Assembly (NCBI GenBank): GCA_030848705.1
Contig: CM061235.1
Span: 138,639,228-138,703,227 of the forward strand
Direction: 5' to 3'
Source of the DNA: Heracleum sosnowskyi
Taxonomy: Eukaryota; Streptophyta; Magnoliopsida; Apiales; Apiaceae
Length of the DNA: 64,000 nt
The notes under the pieces were generated by a model. The model was not told where the DNA came from. It was given only the letters and a program-made list of their open reading frames with translations, and ran no database searches. Both the position numbers and the translations under genes were made by a program. Each line of letters opens with the position of its first letter. Positions within the stretch are counted from its first letter, which is position 1. This document shows, piece by piece, positions 34,763 to 46,100 of the stretch.

Positions 34763-37700
34763 TCAATTAGAAAGATTTAACATCCCAAGTTCACCAACCA
34801 GCTTATTGAAAGTGGATTCATCAAGCGGTTTAGTAAAGATGTCTGCAATTTGATCCTCTGTGGGTACAAAATGTAACTCCACAGTTCCATTCATGACATG
34901 CTCTCGGATAAAATGATACCTGATGTCGATGTGCTTCGTCCTCGAGTGTTGCACTGGGTTGTTTGAGATTGCTATGGCACTTGTGTTGTCGCAAAATATT
35001 GGAATCTTTGTCAACAAAAGTCCATAGTCACGGAGTTGGTTTCTCACCCACAAGATCTGAGCACAACAGCTTCCAGCAGCAATGTATTCAGCCTCAGCTG
35101 TTGATGTGGAAACTGAATGCTGCTTCTTGCTATACCAGGAAACTAACCTTCTTCCAAGAAACTGACAGCTTCCTGAAGTACTCTTCCGATCAATCTTACA
35201 ACCTGCAAAATCAGAGTCTGTGTATCCAATAAGATCAAATCCTGTATCTTTAGGGTACCAAATTCCAAGATTTGGGGTCCCCTTAAGATATCTAAATATT
35301 CGCTTAACAGCTATTAGATGAGATTCTTTAGGATCAGACTGAAACCTAGCACACAAGCATGTTGCAAACATTATATCTGGTCTACTTGCAGTGAGATAAA
35401 GTAATGAGCCTATCATACCTCTGTAGCCTGTGGTGTCAACCTTCTTACCAGTTTCATCCTTATCAAGCTTAGTGGCAGTTGGCATAGGAGTCTTTGTTGT
35501 AGATGAGTCTTCCATTTGATACTTCTTCAGAAGATCTTTGATGTACTTGGACTGACAAATGAATATACCATCTTGTTTTTGGTATACTTGCAGTCCAAGA
35601 AAGAATGACAATTCACCCATCATGCTCATTTCATAACGACTATGCATTAACTTAGCAAATCTCTTGCATAAATCATCATTAGTAGAACCAAATATTATGT
35701 CATCAACATATACTTGCACCAATATCAAATCATTTTTATGCTTTTTGACAAAGAGAGTTTTGTCTACAACACCTCTTGTAAAATCATTTTCAAGTAAGAA
35801 TTCAGAGAGAGTGTCATACCATGTCCTTGGAGCTTGTTTGAGTCCGTAGAGAGCTTTGAATAGAAAGTACACAAAGTCTGCCAGTTTTGAATCCTCAAAA
35901 CCTGGAGGTTGTTCCACATACACTTCTTCTTCTAACTCCCCGTTCAGAAAAGCACTCTTCACATCCATTTGATATACCTTGTAATTGGAATGTGCAGCAA
36001 ATGCCAGAAACATTCTGATGGCCTCAAGTCTTGCTACTGGTGCATAGGTTTCATCATAATCTATACCCTCTTCTTGAGAGTAACCTTTAGCAACCAGTCT
36101 GGCTTTGTTTCTCGTTACAATGCCATCTTCGTCCAACTTATTTCTGAATACCCATCGTGTTCCAATAATAGATTTTCCCTTAGGTCTGGGTACCAGCTTC
36201 CAAACTTTCTGCCTTTCAAACTGATCGAGTTCCTCTTGCATAGCAATCACCCAATCTGGATCATCTAGAGCATCTTCAACTTTCTTAGGTTCTGTTTCTG
36301 AAAGAAACCCAGAATAGTGACATTCATTTTGTGATGTTCTCCTAGTTCTCACTCCTGTGTCCGGATCACCAATGATCAAGTGAAAGGGATGATCTCTATT
36401 CCATACCCTTTGTCTTGGCAGATGCGATCTTGATGATTCTCCTTGTTCTAGATGTTGTGGAGTGTGACTAGTTGATCATTCTCCTGCTCCCCCTGAGTTG
36501 TTGACGGTTTGATCTGTTGATTCTGAAGACTGACTAGTGGATCCTGTATGTTGAGGATCTCCACTTTGGTCACCACTTTGTCCAGAATCATTATCATTAT
36601 GATTATTATTAATGACTGTAACAACTTCAGGTACTTCTTCATTGTCAGAGAGATCTCCTGATAGATTTTCAAATACCAAGGATTCAGAGTTCTCTCCAGT
36701 TTGCAGGCCTGGTCTTTTGGTGTCGTCAAATGTTACATTAAAGATTTCCAACACCTTCTTATCTTCAATCACATATACCCTGAAAGCCTTAGATTCCAGA
36801 GAATAGCCCAGAAAAATGCCTTCATCTGCTTTGGCATCAAACTTGCCAAGATGTTCTCCATCTTTAAGTACAAAGCACTTTGCACCAAACACATGAAAGT
36901 ACTTCAGTGTTGGTTTCTTGTTGGCCATTAACTCATACAGAGTCTTTTCATGATCTTTGTTGATCAGGGTTCGATTCTGAGTGTAGCAAGCTGTATTCAC
37001 TGCTTCAGCCCAAAAGTAAGTGGGAAGTTTTGATTCACTCAACATGGTCCTTGCTGCTTCAACCAAGGTCCTGTTCTTCCTCTCCACTACTCCATTCTGT
37101 TGAGGAGTTCTTGGTGCTGAAAACTGTCTTGATATTCCTTTCTCTGAGCAGAAATCATTAAGAACTGCATTCTTGAATTCAGTTCCATTGTCTGATCTGA
37201 TTGTCCGCACAGGTAGCTTAGCTTCCACTTCTATCTTCTTTATGTGATCAATGATTAGTTGTGTTGCTTCATCCTTTGTTTGTATGAACAACACCCACGT
37301 GTACTTAGAGTAGTCATCCACCATCACCAATGCATATCTATTTCTTGAAAGTGACATAACATTAACTGGACCAAATAAATCCATATGAATCAGCTGTAAT
37401 GGTTCAGTAATGCTTGTCATTCCTTTGCTTCCATGTGATGCTTTCTTCGACTTCCCTTTTTCACATGCTTCACATAGTCCCTCCTGATTGAATTCCATCA
37501 GGGGCAACCCTCTCACTAACTCTCTCTTTACCAAAGAGTTCATAGTTTTGAAGTTCAGATGTGAGAGCTTCTTGTGCCATAGCCAACTTTGTTCTGAAGA
37601 TGTCTTTGAATAAAAACATGTAACTTCTCCTTCACTGGTAGAACTTAAGTCAGCTATAAACAAATTTCCTTTTCTCACTCCCAGTAGAGTAAGCTTCTCA

Positions 37701-38008
37701 TCCTTCCTGTTGGTGATCAAGCACTTGTCCTTTCTGAAATCTACATTGTAGCCTTTATCACAGAACTGACTGATACTTAGAAGATTGTGCTTTAATCCTT
37801 CAACAAGAGAGATGTTTTCAATGATGACATTTCCAACTTTCAATTTACCATATCCCGTAGTGTATCCTTTGCTGTCATCTCCAAAGGTTACAATCGGGCC
37901 GGTCTTCTTAACCACCTCTGTAAGCAGGGACTCTTCATCTGTCATGTGTCTAGAACAGCCACTATCCAGAATCCACACAACCTTTGAGCTTTTAACCTTA
38001 CCCTGCAA
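34763..38008 (-). pseudogene. pol: pol of element B, one in-frame TGA
   Basis: A single frame from TTGCAG|GG to 34763 with one stop, a TGA at 36476-36478 in the linker between integrase and reverse transcriptase. Protease: LDSGCSRHMTD. Integrase zinc region WHKKLSHLN with CEACEKGK; core SDNGTEF; NGVVERKNRT block. After the stop come the IIGDP motif, RT with VYVDDIIFG, RNase H with STAEAEY, and the IFTKPLDE tail. All catalytic motifs I looked for are present. Element A has a TGA at the matching linker position. Confidence 0.92.
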
Positions 38009-38019
38009 TCACAGATTGA

Positions 38020-38566
38020 TTAAGCGGACTTTGGTACCCAAAATTGTTTGGGTCCTAAAGGTTTAGATGATTTAACAGGAGTAACATTCAATTTAGTCTT
38101 ACCCTGTTTGATATTCATAGTATCTGTGGATTTGACATTAACAGTGCTATTGCTACTACATACATCAACTTAAAATAAGCATGCATGATGTTGTACTTAC
38201 ATAGCAAACAATCTTTCTTTCCACAGGGTTCATGAAGATCAGGCATGTCAGACATGTTATGCATTTCAGAAGTATTAGCAGTTTCTACTTTAACCTTTTT
38301 ACATGCATGTGTAAGGTGTCCAACAGAATTACAAATAGTGCACAACTTCCTAGATGCAATGGGAGAAAATGGAACCATTTCCTGATTAACAATCTTCTTC
38401 TTCCCATTCCTGTTCTTTTTAACATTACTAACTACGTCACCTACTTCAGTTTTAGGTAAATCGGGTTTAGGTAATTCATTTTTTACTAATTTCCTAGGCA
38501 ACTTAGTCTTTACCTCTTTTTCCTTCAACAAATCCTCCTCAAGCAATTCTTGTCTTATGAAAAGGT
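38020..38566 (-). pseudogene. gag: gag of element B, C-terminal fragment
   Basis: Encodes the last part of Gag: a Lys-rich region, NRNGKKK, a zinc knuckle CTICNSVGHLTHAC and a CGKKDCLLC segment. A frameshift near 38165 moves the tail into another frame, which ends with the FWVPKS-type terminus and a TAA at 38020-38022. The N-terminal side is cut at 38566 by the D LTR. Confidence 0.85.
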
Positions 38567-39616
38567 TGTTAATCCCAAATGACCTAACAGAATTGTAGAA
38601 GGGGGGGGGGGGTTGAATACAATTCTTGATATTTCTTAAACTTAAAAACAACTTACAAATAAAACTGAACTTAAAGTAAAAATCACAAGCACATAAATAA
38701 TTTCAGTTGGATTGTTTGATGATCCAACTGAAGTGATTTTTATTGCGAAAATAATTTGTGATACAAAATGTACAAAGCTGCTCAGTTACAAGAATGTAGA
38801 GAAGTATGCTCTCAAATATAGCTAATACAATCTATTTGTTTTTCTTCTCTTACTCTTATTTTAACTGCTACACTTGGTTATATATATTCCCAAGTTTACA
38901 AAGCTATTTTTGGCTACACTAAAGTACACTAAAGGTAACCGCCAATAGTTTGCTTTTCATCCCTTTGTCCAGTGGTCCTTGGAGATCCTTGCTTTTGTCT
39001 TCATGCTTATTATGATCACTCCCAAGAGCCCAATTGGAAACTGGGATGTTTCCTTATTCCCCATGTCCATTTTAATGGTTTCCAATACAAAGTACACTTC
39101 CACATCACCTTTAGATCTATTCAGTAAATTGTCACTATCACTTTGTCAACTATTCAGAAAAGCAATAATGATTCGTTGATAGCAGGGAGATGTGTTTCGT
39201 TGATAGCTTTATTCTCCATTTCGTTGATGAGTAAACTTCATTTCGTTGATGAGTAAACTTCATTCCGTTGATAGAGTAATCTTCATACCGTTGATAGAGT
39301 AATCTTCATACCGTTGACATGTCTTCACTTAGGCAGAATTACATGGCATAATATATTTACAATTCACCAACCTAGTTTGCCTATATAGTACTTAGTCAAC
39401 ATGACTTAGAAAAACCTATCTAATACATACAACAAATTGCATATCAAACTGTGAAGTATTGTACAGTACAATTGCTACATCACTCATTTCGTTGATGAGC
39501 TTCCTGTCAACGAAACACTGCAAAGCATGCCATTTCGTTGACAGTTACAAAATGACTTAATACAAAATCTACTAAGTGTTGTTATAATTATCATCAAGAA
39601 CAACATATTTCTAACA
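38567..39616 (-). repeat. 3' LTR of a Sirevirus (element D), same family as element C
   Basis: A 1050-bp LTR (TGTTAA...CTAACA on the plus strand) inserted in the gag of B. Reversed, it aligns along its length with the element C LTR at 59535-60563. A polypurine tract follows at its high-coordinate side, so this is a 3' LTR rather than a clean solo LTR. The D interior and 5' LTR are gone. It has about ten TCAACGRWATG words at 39170-39545, the FMLIMITPK antisense reading frame, an R-region stem at 38702-38732 and the C-loop hairpin at 38590-38625. Confidence 0.9.
38590..38625 (-). other. C-loop hairpin in the D LTR
   Basis: GAATTGTA (38590-38597) and TACAATTC (38618-38625) are perfect 8-bp complements around GAAG(12)TTGAA. 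It has the same stem as element C but a longer homopolymer. Confidence 0.8.
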
Positions 39617-39627
39617 ATCTCCCCCTA
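39617..39627 (-). other. Polypurine tract of element D
   Basis: Reads TAGGGGGAGAT on the minus strand, directly next to the D LTR. A few bases beyond it the sequence becomes Helitron H2 again. This marks the edge of the deletion that removed the D interior. Confidence 0.8.
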
Positions 39628-39630
39628 ACA

Positions 39631-39997
39631 GGTGATGTGTTTGTGCATGGCAATGGAGCCGGTGATGCAGGCAATGGAGCTAAAGAAAATTCGAAACAAG
39701 AGTACAAGTTGAAGAAATCAGTTAAGACATATTCTAATTTATTACTATAATTTATGTATAGTCAACTTCATTAGTTTAAAACTCTAATATCATGCACTAT
39801 TATCTATATAAAAATATTGTACATGAATATTTTTCTAAGCACTCACTGTATTGCAGGATTCTAAAAGTTCTCCTACGCTCGAGACTGTGCATGACAAAAA
39901 GAAAAGGAAAGTATCAATTGAGGACAATGAAAAGGACAACATAGTTGGTGATGGATACAGTGGAGCTGGTGACGGAGGCAATGGAACATGTATTTAG
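39631..39997 (+). pseudogene. Tail exons of the H2 RPA1-like gene, duplicated
   Basis: 39681-39712 and 39857-39997 repeat the last intron-exon pair of the RPA1-like gene, which also occurs at 21615-21842. The coding text E-Y-K-L-K-K-S-V precedes the intron; after TGCAG it reads D-S-K with a basic K-K-K-R-K segment and ends at TAG (39995-39997). The Gly/Asp-rich phrase before it, at 39631-39680, matches the end of this second copy. It is therefore probably the right-hand remainder of the first copy's last exon, split by the LTR nest. Probably not expressed. Confidence 0.65.
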
Positions 39998-39999
39998 CA

Positions 40000-40326
40000 T
40001 TATGCTACCGCCTAATTACACATGTGTTTCCAATCTTATTTTTTAGTATTAAATAATATGTACTAAAGGTTTCACATTATACTTTTAAACTACATTGATA
40101 ACTTGTCCGATTTTAATATATTTTGAATATGCACCAAAGGTCTATTGAGATTGATAATTACTGTCATTTTCTTGGCTATTTTTAATTATTAAGGATGAAA
40201 TTTTGATAAGATTTGAAATATTACAAACTATAAGATTTATAATATATAAGATAAATTATATATTATCTTTTCTAATAATACTATATAAATATAAGTAATA
40301 TTATATGTTTATATTGATTTTTGTCA

Positions 40327-40377
<51 letters not shown>

Positions 40378-40617
40378 ATGGTATCGGTCCAACAAAATAA
40401 AAAATCAAACTATATAAACAAACAAAATATGTAAATATTTTATTATAGTAGCTACCCAAATGTAAATTTTATAGAATATATTTTATTTGATAATTTAAAT
40501 AATTTTGTAGATATTAATTTCATAATTTTTATTCTAATATTCATTTTCTTAACAAATATATTATAATGCCGCTGCGAAACGCGGCTTAGTAACCTAGTTA
40601 CAATAATTGTAATTAAA
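40000..40617 (+). other. Right end of Helitron H2 and its AT-rich interior
   Basis: No coding signal. It contains an (AT)n run at about 40327-40373. The terminal hairpin region GCCGC...GCGGC at 40569-40585 is followed by TTAGTAAC and CTAG (40594-40597) then T. Helitron H1 has the equivalent terminus in inverse orientation at 12943-12975. Confidence 0.75.
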
Positions 40618-41848
40618 TCCTTATATATAATAAACGTAAGGGAAATCTTATCCAAAACTTTGTTTGGTCCTCAGTACCGCCAAAACAATCTCAAAAATAG
40701 ACGATCAAGATTATATCATATAAAACTAGAAATTATTATCTAAAAAGGATATAAGTCAAAGGTGAAAGTATTACTATTAAAATTGGATTCAAAGTAATTA
40801 TAACTATTACATATCAAAATAATAAGGATCGTTAGGTTTTAAAATTATTATCTAAAAAGGATATAAGTCAAAAGTGGAAGTATTGACATTAAAATTGGAT
40901 TTGAAGTAATTATATATATTACATATCAAAATAATAAGGATCGTTAGATGTTAAAATTATATTATCTAAAAATGATATAAGTCAAAAGTGGAATTATTAG
41001 TATTAGTATTAGAATTGGATTTGAAATAATTATAAATACTACATATCAAAATAATAAGTATCATTATATTTTAAAAATAGATAAATGAGAATCGTTGAAT
41101 CGAATATGAAAAATTGTATTTGGTTGTTAGTTGAATTATATTAAAAATACTAAAAAATATATCTTAATAATTTAAACCAGACAAATGAAAATTTTCTAAA
41201 CCGAATAAAATTGTCTAAGTAAAAATTTGTCATTTTCTTCTATTTTTAGTTTTGGTGTAGTTTTAATTGTAAAAAAATTGTTAAACAATCACTAAATTAA
41301 GAAATACTTTATTAGATCTTAAAATAGATAGATGAAAACCGTCGAATGTAATATTAAAAAGTGTATTTGGTTGTTAGTAGAACTATATTCAACTACTAAA
41401 AAAAGTATTTTGATAATTTAAACCAAATGTAAATTAATTTCCAAAGTTCAATAATAATTCTTAATGTAAAAATTCGTCATTTTTTTCCTTTTTAGTTTCA
41501 GGGTATCTTCAATTGAAAATGAATTGTTAAATCTTCACTAAATTAAACATTATTTTGTTAGTTTAATGTGTGTCGTAAAATGTTCAAATCTGATTTTCAG
41601 AAGTAAAAATACAGCACAAATAGTTAATTGATTGTCTAAAACCGAATAAATAAAATCCAAAATTAATAACAAAAAATATAAAAAAAAAACATAAATTAAT
41701 ATTTTTTTTTAGAACACTAAAATGATTGTTCCACCGATTTTGATTTTTTAGGATTTCAAACCACGGTACAAATACATTGCATTTGATGCAGAAAGTTGAA
41801 CAAAAACATAATTAATAGAATTTATAAGTCATAGCAAATTTGAAATAC
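40618..41848 (+). repeat. Decayed Helitron-like repeat, second family
   Basis: Starts TCCTTATATATAATAAACGT after an A, and continues with AATCTTATCCAAAACTTTG, as at 12390. Internal text with GTCGTAAAATGTTCAAATCT near 41572 matches the repeats at 15450-18490. Blocks around ATATAAGTCAAAAGTGGAA recur at 40750, 40860 and 40975. It is interrupted by the LINE at 41857; no terminal hairpin was found. Confidence 0.55.
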
Positions 41849-41856
41849 GACAGTCT
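41849..41856. repeat. Left target duplication of the LINE
   Basis: GACAGTCT, repeated exactly at 47272-47279 after the poly(A) tail. Confidence 0.85.
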
Positions 41857-41963
41857 CAAACAAAACTATTGGTGTGTAATGTTCTCTCTGTCTCACCTAT
41901 TGGTGTGTCTCTGAAGAAAATAAGTTATTAGATAAGTCTTTCTAGTGGTTTTTTACGTGCATA

Positions 41964-43163
41964 ATGGCTGGTACATCAAAAGCTAAAAACATTGTGGAAG
42001 ATTATGCAAACCTATCGATCAATGAAGATGAGGAGGAAGGATTAATACTGAATGAAATTCCGGAGGATTGTTCAAAAACAAATCTCTCTTACTGTTTGGT
42101 GGGGAGTTTTCTCACTAACAGAAAAGTAAATTTTGTGGCAATGCAAGATACGTTATCGTCCATATGGAGACCTGTGAAGGGAGTTTTCATGGAGGCTACA
42201 AGCTTTCCGAATGTATTTTTGTTCAAGTTCTTTCATGAGAGAGATATTCAAAAAGTTTTGGACGATGGGCCGTGGACTTTCAATCAGCAAGTTTTATTAG
42301 TCAAGAGATTAGAAGCGGCGGACCAATTGGCCAGTATAAAGATTTCTGAGTTATACATGTGGATGCAGGTATACGACCTACCTCTTGGCTTTAATTCTGA
42401 ATTTATTTTGCAGTCCATAGGTAATTATGTTGGAAAGTACTTGGAGTCGGACCCTAAAAATTTCCAGGGTTTGTGGAGAAACTACCTAAGGCTTAAAGTG
42501 GCAATAGATGTTCGTCGACCTCTAAGAAGTCAAATGCGGATCAAGAAAAGTGGAGGAGAGTGGATGTGGATTAAATTCAAATATGAAAGGCTCCCTTCTT
42601 TCTGTTTTTACTGTGGCATTATTGGGCATTCGGAGAAATTCTGCGAGGCATTATTTGATAATCCGGGGCAAGAGGAAGTTTGTAATTATGATAGTTCTTT
42701 GAGGGCACCTATCCAGAAATATTCCATGGTTAAAAACAATCAATGGCTGCGTGGTGCAGAAGGTGAGATGCTAATTCCAGAATCGAAGAATGTTGCAGAA
42801 GAGTCAACGACGGGGAAAGGAAAGTTTGAAAAATCATCAACTAATGCCCGAGATTTAAGGGGATCGCAACAACTTGGGTTATCTGAATATGATTTGACGG
42901 ATAAGGGAGCGTTAGTTAAGGGATCTGAGGTGAGTTATCAGAAAAATGAGCTGGATAATGAGCGTGATACAGGGGTTATAGTTTCAAAACAAAAAAGACC
43001 GCGGACAAAGGAAGATGGACTGGGTCACGAAAGGGAAGTGGGCCTAAACAAAGAACAAGTATTTGGGCTAGACACGCCCATGGAGATACAAGAGATGCAG
43101 GTAGTAGATTCAAAAAACGAGTTATTGGCGGGTGCTGCGGTGCAGACCCGCCTCTCATCATGA
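41964..43163 (+). CDS. LINE ORF1 (DUF4283 / zinc-knuckle RNA-binding protein)
   Basis: 399 residues from the ATG at 41964. The N-terminal 180 residues match the plant LINE ORF1 DUF4283 domain (W-R-P-V-K-G-V ... D-D-G-P-W-T-F; M-W-M-Q-V-Y-D-L-P-L-G-F). A CX2CX4HX4C knuckle, CFYCGIIGHSEKFC, lies near residues 214-227. The C-terminal 170 residues are charged and low in complexity. It is thought to bind the element RNA and act as a chaperone in target-primed reverse transcription. The stop codon overlaps the ORF2 start as ATGA, which suggests translational coupling. Confidence 0.9.
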   Translation: MAGTSKAKNIVEDYANLSINEDEEEGLILNEIPEDCSKTNLSYCLVGSFLTNRKVNFVAMQDTLSSIWRPVKGVFMEATSFPNVFLFKFFHERDIQKVLDDGPWTFNQQVLLVKRLEAADQLASIKISELYMWMQVYDLPLGFNSEFILQSIGNYVGKYLESDPKNFQGLWRNYLRLKVAIDVRRPLRSQMRIKKSGGEWMWIKFKYERLPSFCFYCGIIGHSEKFCEALFDNPGQEEVCNYDSSLRAPIQKYSMVKNNQWLRGAEGEMLIPESKNVAEESTTGKGKFEKSSTNARDLRGSQQLGLSEYDLTDKGALVKGSEVSYQKNELDNERDTGVIVSKQKRPRTKEDGLGHEREVGLNKEQVFGLDTPMEIQEMQVVDSKNELLAGAAVQTRLSS

Positions 43164-46100
43164 ATGCTTTAGCTTGGAACTGCCAGGGACTGGGTGCCCC
43201 TCGGAAAATTCAGTTCCTTAAAAATCTAACCCGCTCAGAAAAACCAGTTTTTGTGTTTCTCAGTGAGACGATAAGTAGTTACTCAAAGATGGAAGGGTTA
43301 AGTAGTGACATGGGTTATGAAGGCTTTTTAGCTGTCGAGCCTCAAGGTAGGAGCGGTGGTATTGCATTGCTTTGGAAAAACGCAGATAGTGTAGAGCTTT
43401 TGAGTTTTTCTCGATCTCATATTGATATTAAGATTAAAACAATTGACAACAATGATTGGAGATTAACAGGGGTCTATGGGGAACCAGAGAGAGCTAACAG
43501 ACATAAGACGTGGGATCTTTTGCGGAATCTTTCTCGGGATGCAAATCTCCCATGGTGCTTGGTGGGGGACCTCAATAATGTTACCTCACACATGGATAAA
43601 AGAGGTGGACCACCTTATCCAGAATTTCTCATCGATGGTTTTAATGCTTGTCTTCAAGATTCAGACCTGCAAGATCTTGATATTATAGGCCACCAGTTTA
43701 CGTGGGAGAGAGGGAGAAATACTGATCATTGGACTGAAGTTAGATTAGATAGAGTCTTAGCTAATACTGGTTGGTTGGACATGTTTCGCACAGCTAAAGT
43801 GTACAACTTAGAGGGTTCCCCATCGGACCATAGCCCTCTACTTTTGATTCCAGAATCTCTGAACAGAGGTAGTAAAAGAAGACAATTCAAGTTTGAAAAC
43901 GCTTGGCTTACGGAACCTGTGTGCTTTCAAATAATTAAAAGTTGCTGGGAAGAAGAAAACAATGGTAATGTGATTCAGAAATTGAAAAGTTGCGCGCATA
44001 GTTTAGATATGTGGGGGAAGGACATCACGGGCTGCTTCAGTAAGCGTATTAAAGAGTGTAAACAGAAATTGCGGGCATTGCGTAATAAAAGAGATAGTCA
44101 TTCTGCTGCTGCGTATGAAGAGATAAGGAAGCAACTATTTTTGATTTTGGACCAAAAAGAAATTTTTTGGCGTCAACGGTCAAAACAATTGTGGCTTCAA
44201 GCGGGAGAGAAAAACACTAAATATTTTCATTCATCATGCAACAGAAGAAAGCGAAACAATTGCATACAGAGATTAAAAAATGAAGCAGGAAACTGGGTAG
44301 ACTGGAATAGTGGGTTGCCAGAAATGATACAGGAGTACTTTCAAGAGTTGTTTACAGAGGAACAGAGTCAGGGAGAGGCAGTTCTAAGTTGCATTTCGAA
44401 ACAGATCTCTGATCAAGAAAATCATAACCTGCTAGAAGCTCTGACTGCAGAAGAGGTCAGAGAGGCTATTTTTTGTATGCATCCAGATAAAGCGCCGGGG
44501 CCTGATGGCATGACCCCAGCATTCTTTCAGAAAAACTGGAATGTAGTAGGTCCGGAAATAGTCCAACTAGTTCGAGAGTTCTTCTTAACAGGGGAGTTAA
44601 TGGAGGGTATTAATGCTACTAATATTGTTCTTATACCTAAGAAGAAAAATCCTTGCAAGGTGACTGATTTACGTCCAATAGCTTTGTGTAATGTAGTCAT
44701 GAAGATCATTACTAAAGTGCTTGCAAATAGGCTAAAAAAGGTGTTAGATTCGATTATTTCAGATACGCAGAGTGCCTTCCTTCCAGGACGTCTAATTTCT
44801 GATAATATTATGATCTCATTCGAGGTCATGCACTATCTTAAAAGGAAGAAGTTTGGTAAAGAGGGGTACATGGCTCTCAAGCTTGATATGTCTAAAGCTT
44901 ATGATCGTATAGAGTGGAAATTTTTGAAAGATATGCTGCTTCGAATGGGTTTTAGCAGTTGGTGGTCTCATTTAATTATGCAATGTGTCACTTCAGTCGA
45001 GTACAACATTGTGCTTGATAAGGGAGACATAGGTCCTATTATACCTAATCGAGGCCTGAGACAAGGAGACCCACTATCTCCTTATCTCTTTATAATTTGT
45101 GCGGAGGGGCTATCTGCTATGATCACGAATTATGAGGCTAGAAGATGGATGCAAGGTATCAGAGTTTGCAGGAAAAGTCCAACTATAAGCCATATGCTTT
45201 TCGCAGATGACATTTATGTGTTTTGTAAAGCAGATTCTAGGGATGCTAACAAAATTCTGGAGCTTCTGGATATTTATGAAAAGGCATCGGGACAAAGGGT
45301 GAACAAAGATAAATCCACGGTTTTTTTCAGTGCAAATGTGATTGAGTACAATAGACGTATGTTATGTCAGGAGCTGTTAATAAAGGAAGCGGACGACAAT
45401 TCTAAGTACCTGGGTTTACCGAATATTATGGGAAGAAACAAGTCTGTGGTATTGGGGTATTTGAAAGAGAGAGTTAAGGCAAGTATTCGCAGCTGGAATG
45501 AAAAGAATCTCTCTAAGCCCTCAAAAGAAATTCTGATCAGAATGGTGGCTCAAACATTGCCTTCGTTTGCTATGAATGTTTTCCTGCTCCCTTTAGAGAC
45601 AACAAGAGAAATAGAGAGAGAAATGACAAAGTTTTTCTGGAACTCTTCTCAGAAATCAAAATCAAAAATTCACTGGATGGCGTGGGATAGGATGGCTAGA
45701 CATAAGCATGTAGGCGGGCTGGGATTCAAATGTTTTCGTGATTTCAATCTAGCCATGTTGGCTAAACAGTGTTGGAGGCTCATCACCAATCCAGACAGCT
45801 TGGTGTCTAGAATCTATAAGGCTAGATACTATACAGACACAAATTTCCTACAGGCAAAACTGGGGGGAAGTCCTAGTTTCATTTGGCGAAGTGTGATGGA
45901 AGCACGAAGAGTAATTTCTGCAGGTTCAGTATGGAGGATTGGCAATTGTAAGGATATACAGATTCAGGATCAACCTTGGTTAAATGATTTAAAGAATCCG
46001 TATGTTATTACGCATTCCCCAGCTATCGTGGATCAGAAGGTAAATGCTTTGTTTCAACCTAACTCGACGAGCTGGGATTTAGAACTTATCAGGGACATTT

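Larger units (their letters stand above)
28080..38566 (-). mobile_element. Sirevirus-type Ty1/copia element B, 5' end missing
   Basis: A minus-strand element inserted in the RT of element E. From low to high coordinates it has 3' LTR, polypurine tract, ORF3, motif-rich spacer, RNase H/RT, integrase/protease and the C-terminal part of gag. It is then cut at 38566 by the D LTR. pol is open except for one TGA, gag has one frameshift, and the 1262-codon ORF3 is intact. Its 5' LTR, primer site and most of gag were lost with the far side of the nest. Its pol is closely related to that of E, but the LTR and motif array differ. Confidence 0.9.
18956..40597 (+). mobile_element. Helitron H2 carrying an RPA1-like gene, interrupted by nested LTR elements
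   Basis: The left end at 18956, TCAATATACTTATATAAAGG, is preceded by A and continues into GGAGAAGACGGGAGCGGTGAGG. That is the inverse of the H1 left end. The right end has GCTGCGAAACGCGGC, TTAGTAAC and CTAG at 40594-40597, followed by T, and matches the H1 right end. Between the ends lie a minisatellite, a multi-exon RPA1-like pseudogene and a foreign nest at about 21843-39630. RPA-like proteins are normal passengers of plant Helitrons; no Rep/helicase ORF is visible here. Without the nest H2 would be about 3.9 kb. Confidence 0.8.

Noticed and set aside
38115..38651. 178-codon protein spanning the D LTR and B gag
   Set aside because: Its first 29 codons are read from the D LTR; only the part from 38566 downward is Gag, and it ends out of frame. 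It is a chimeric artefact.
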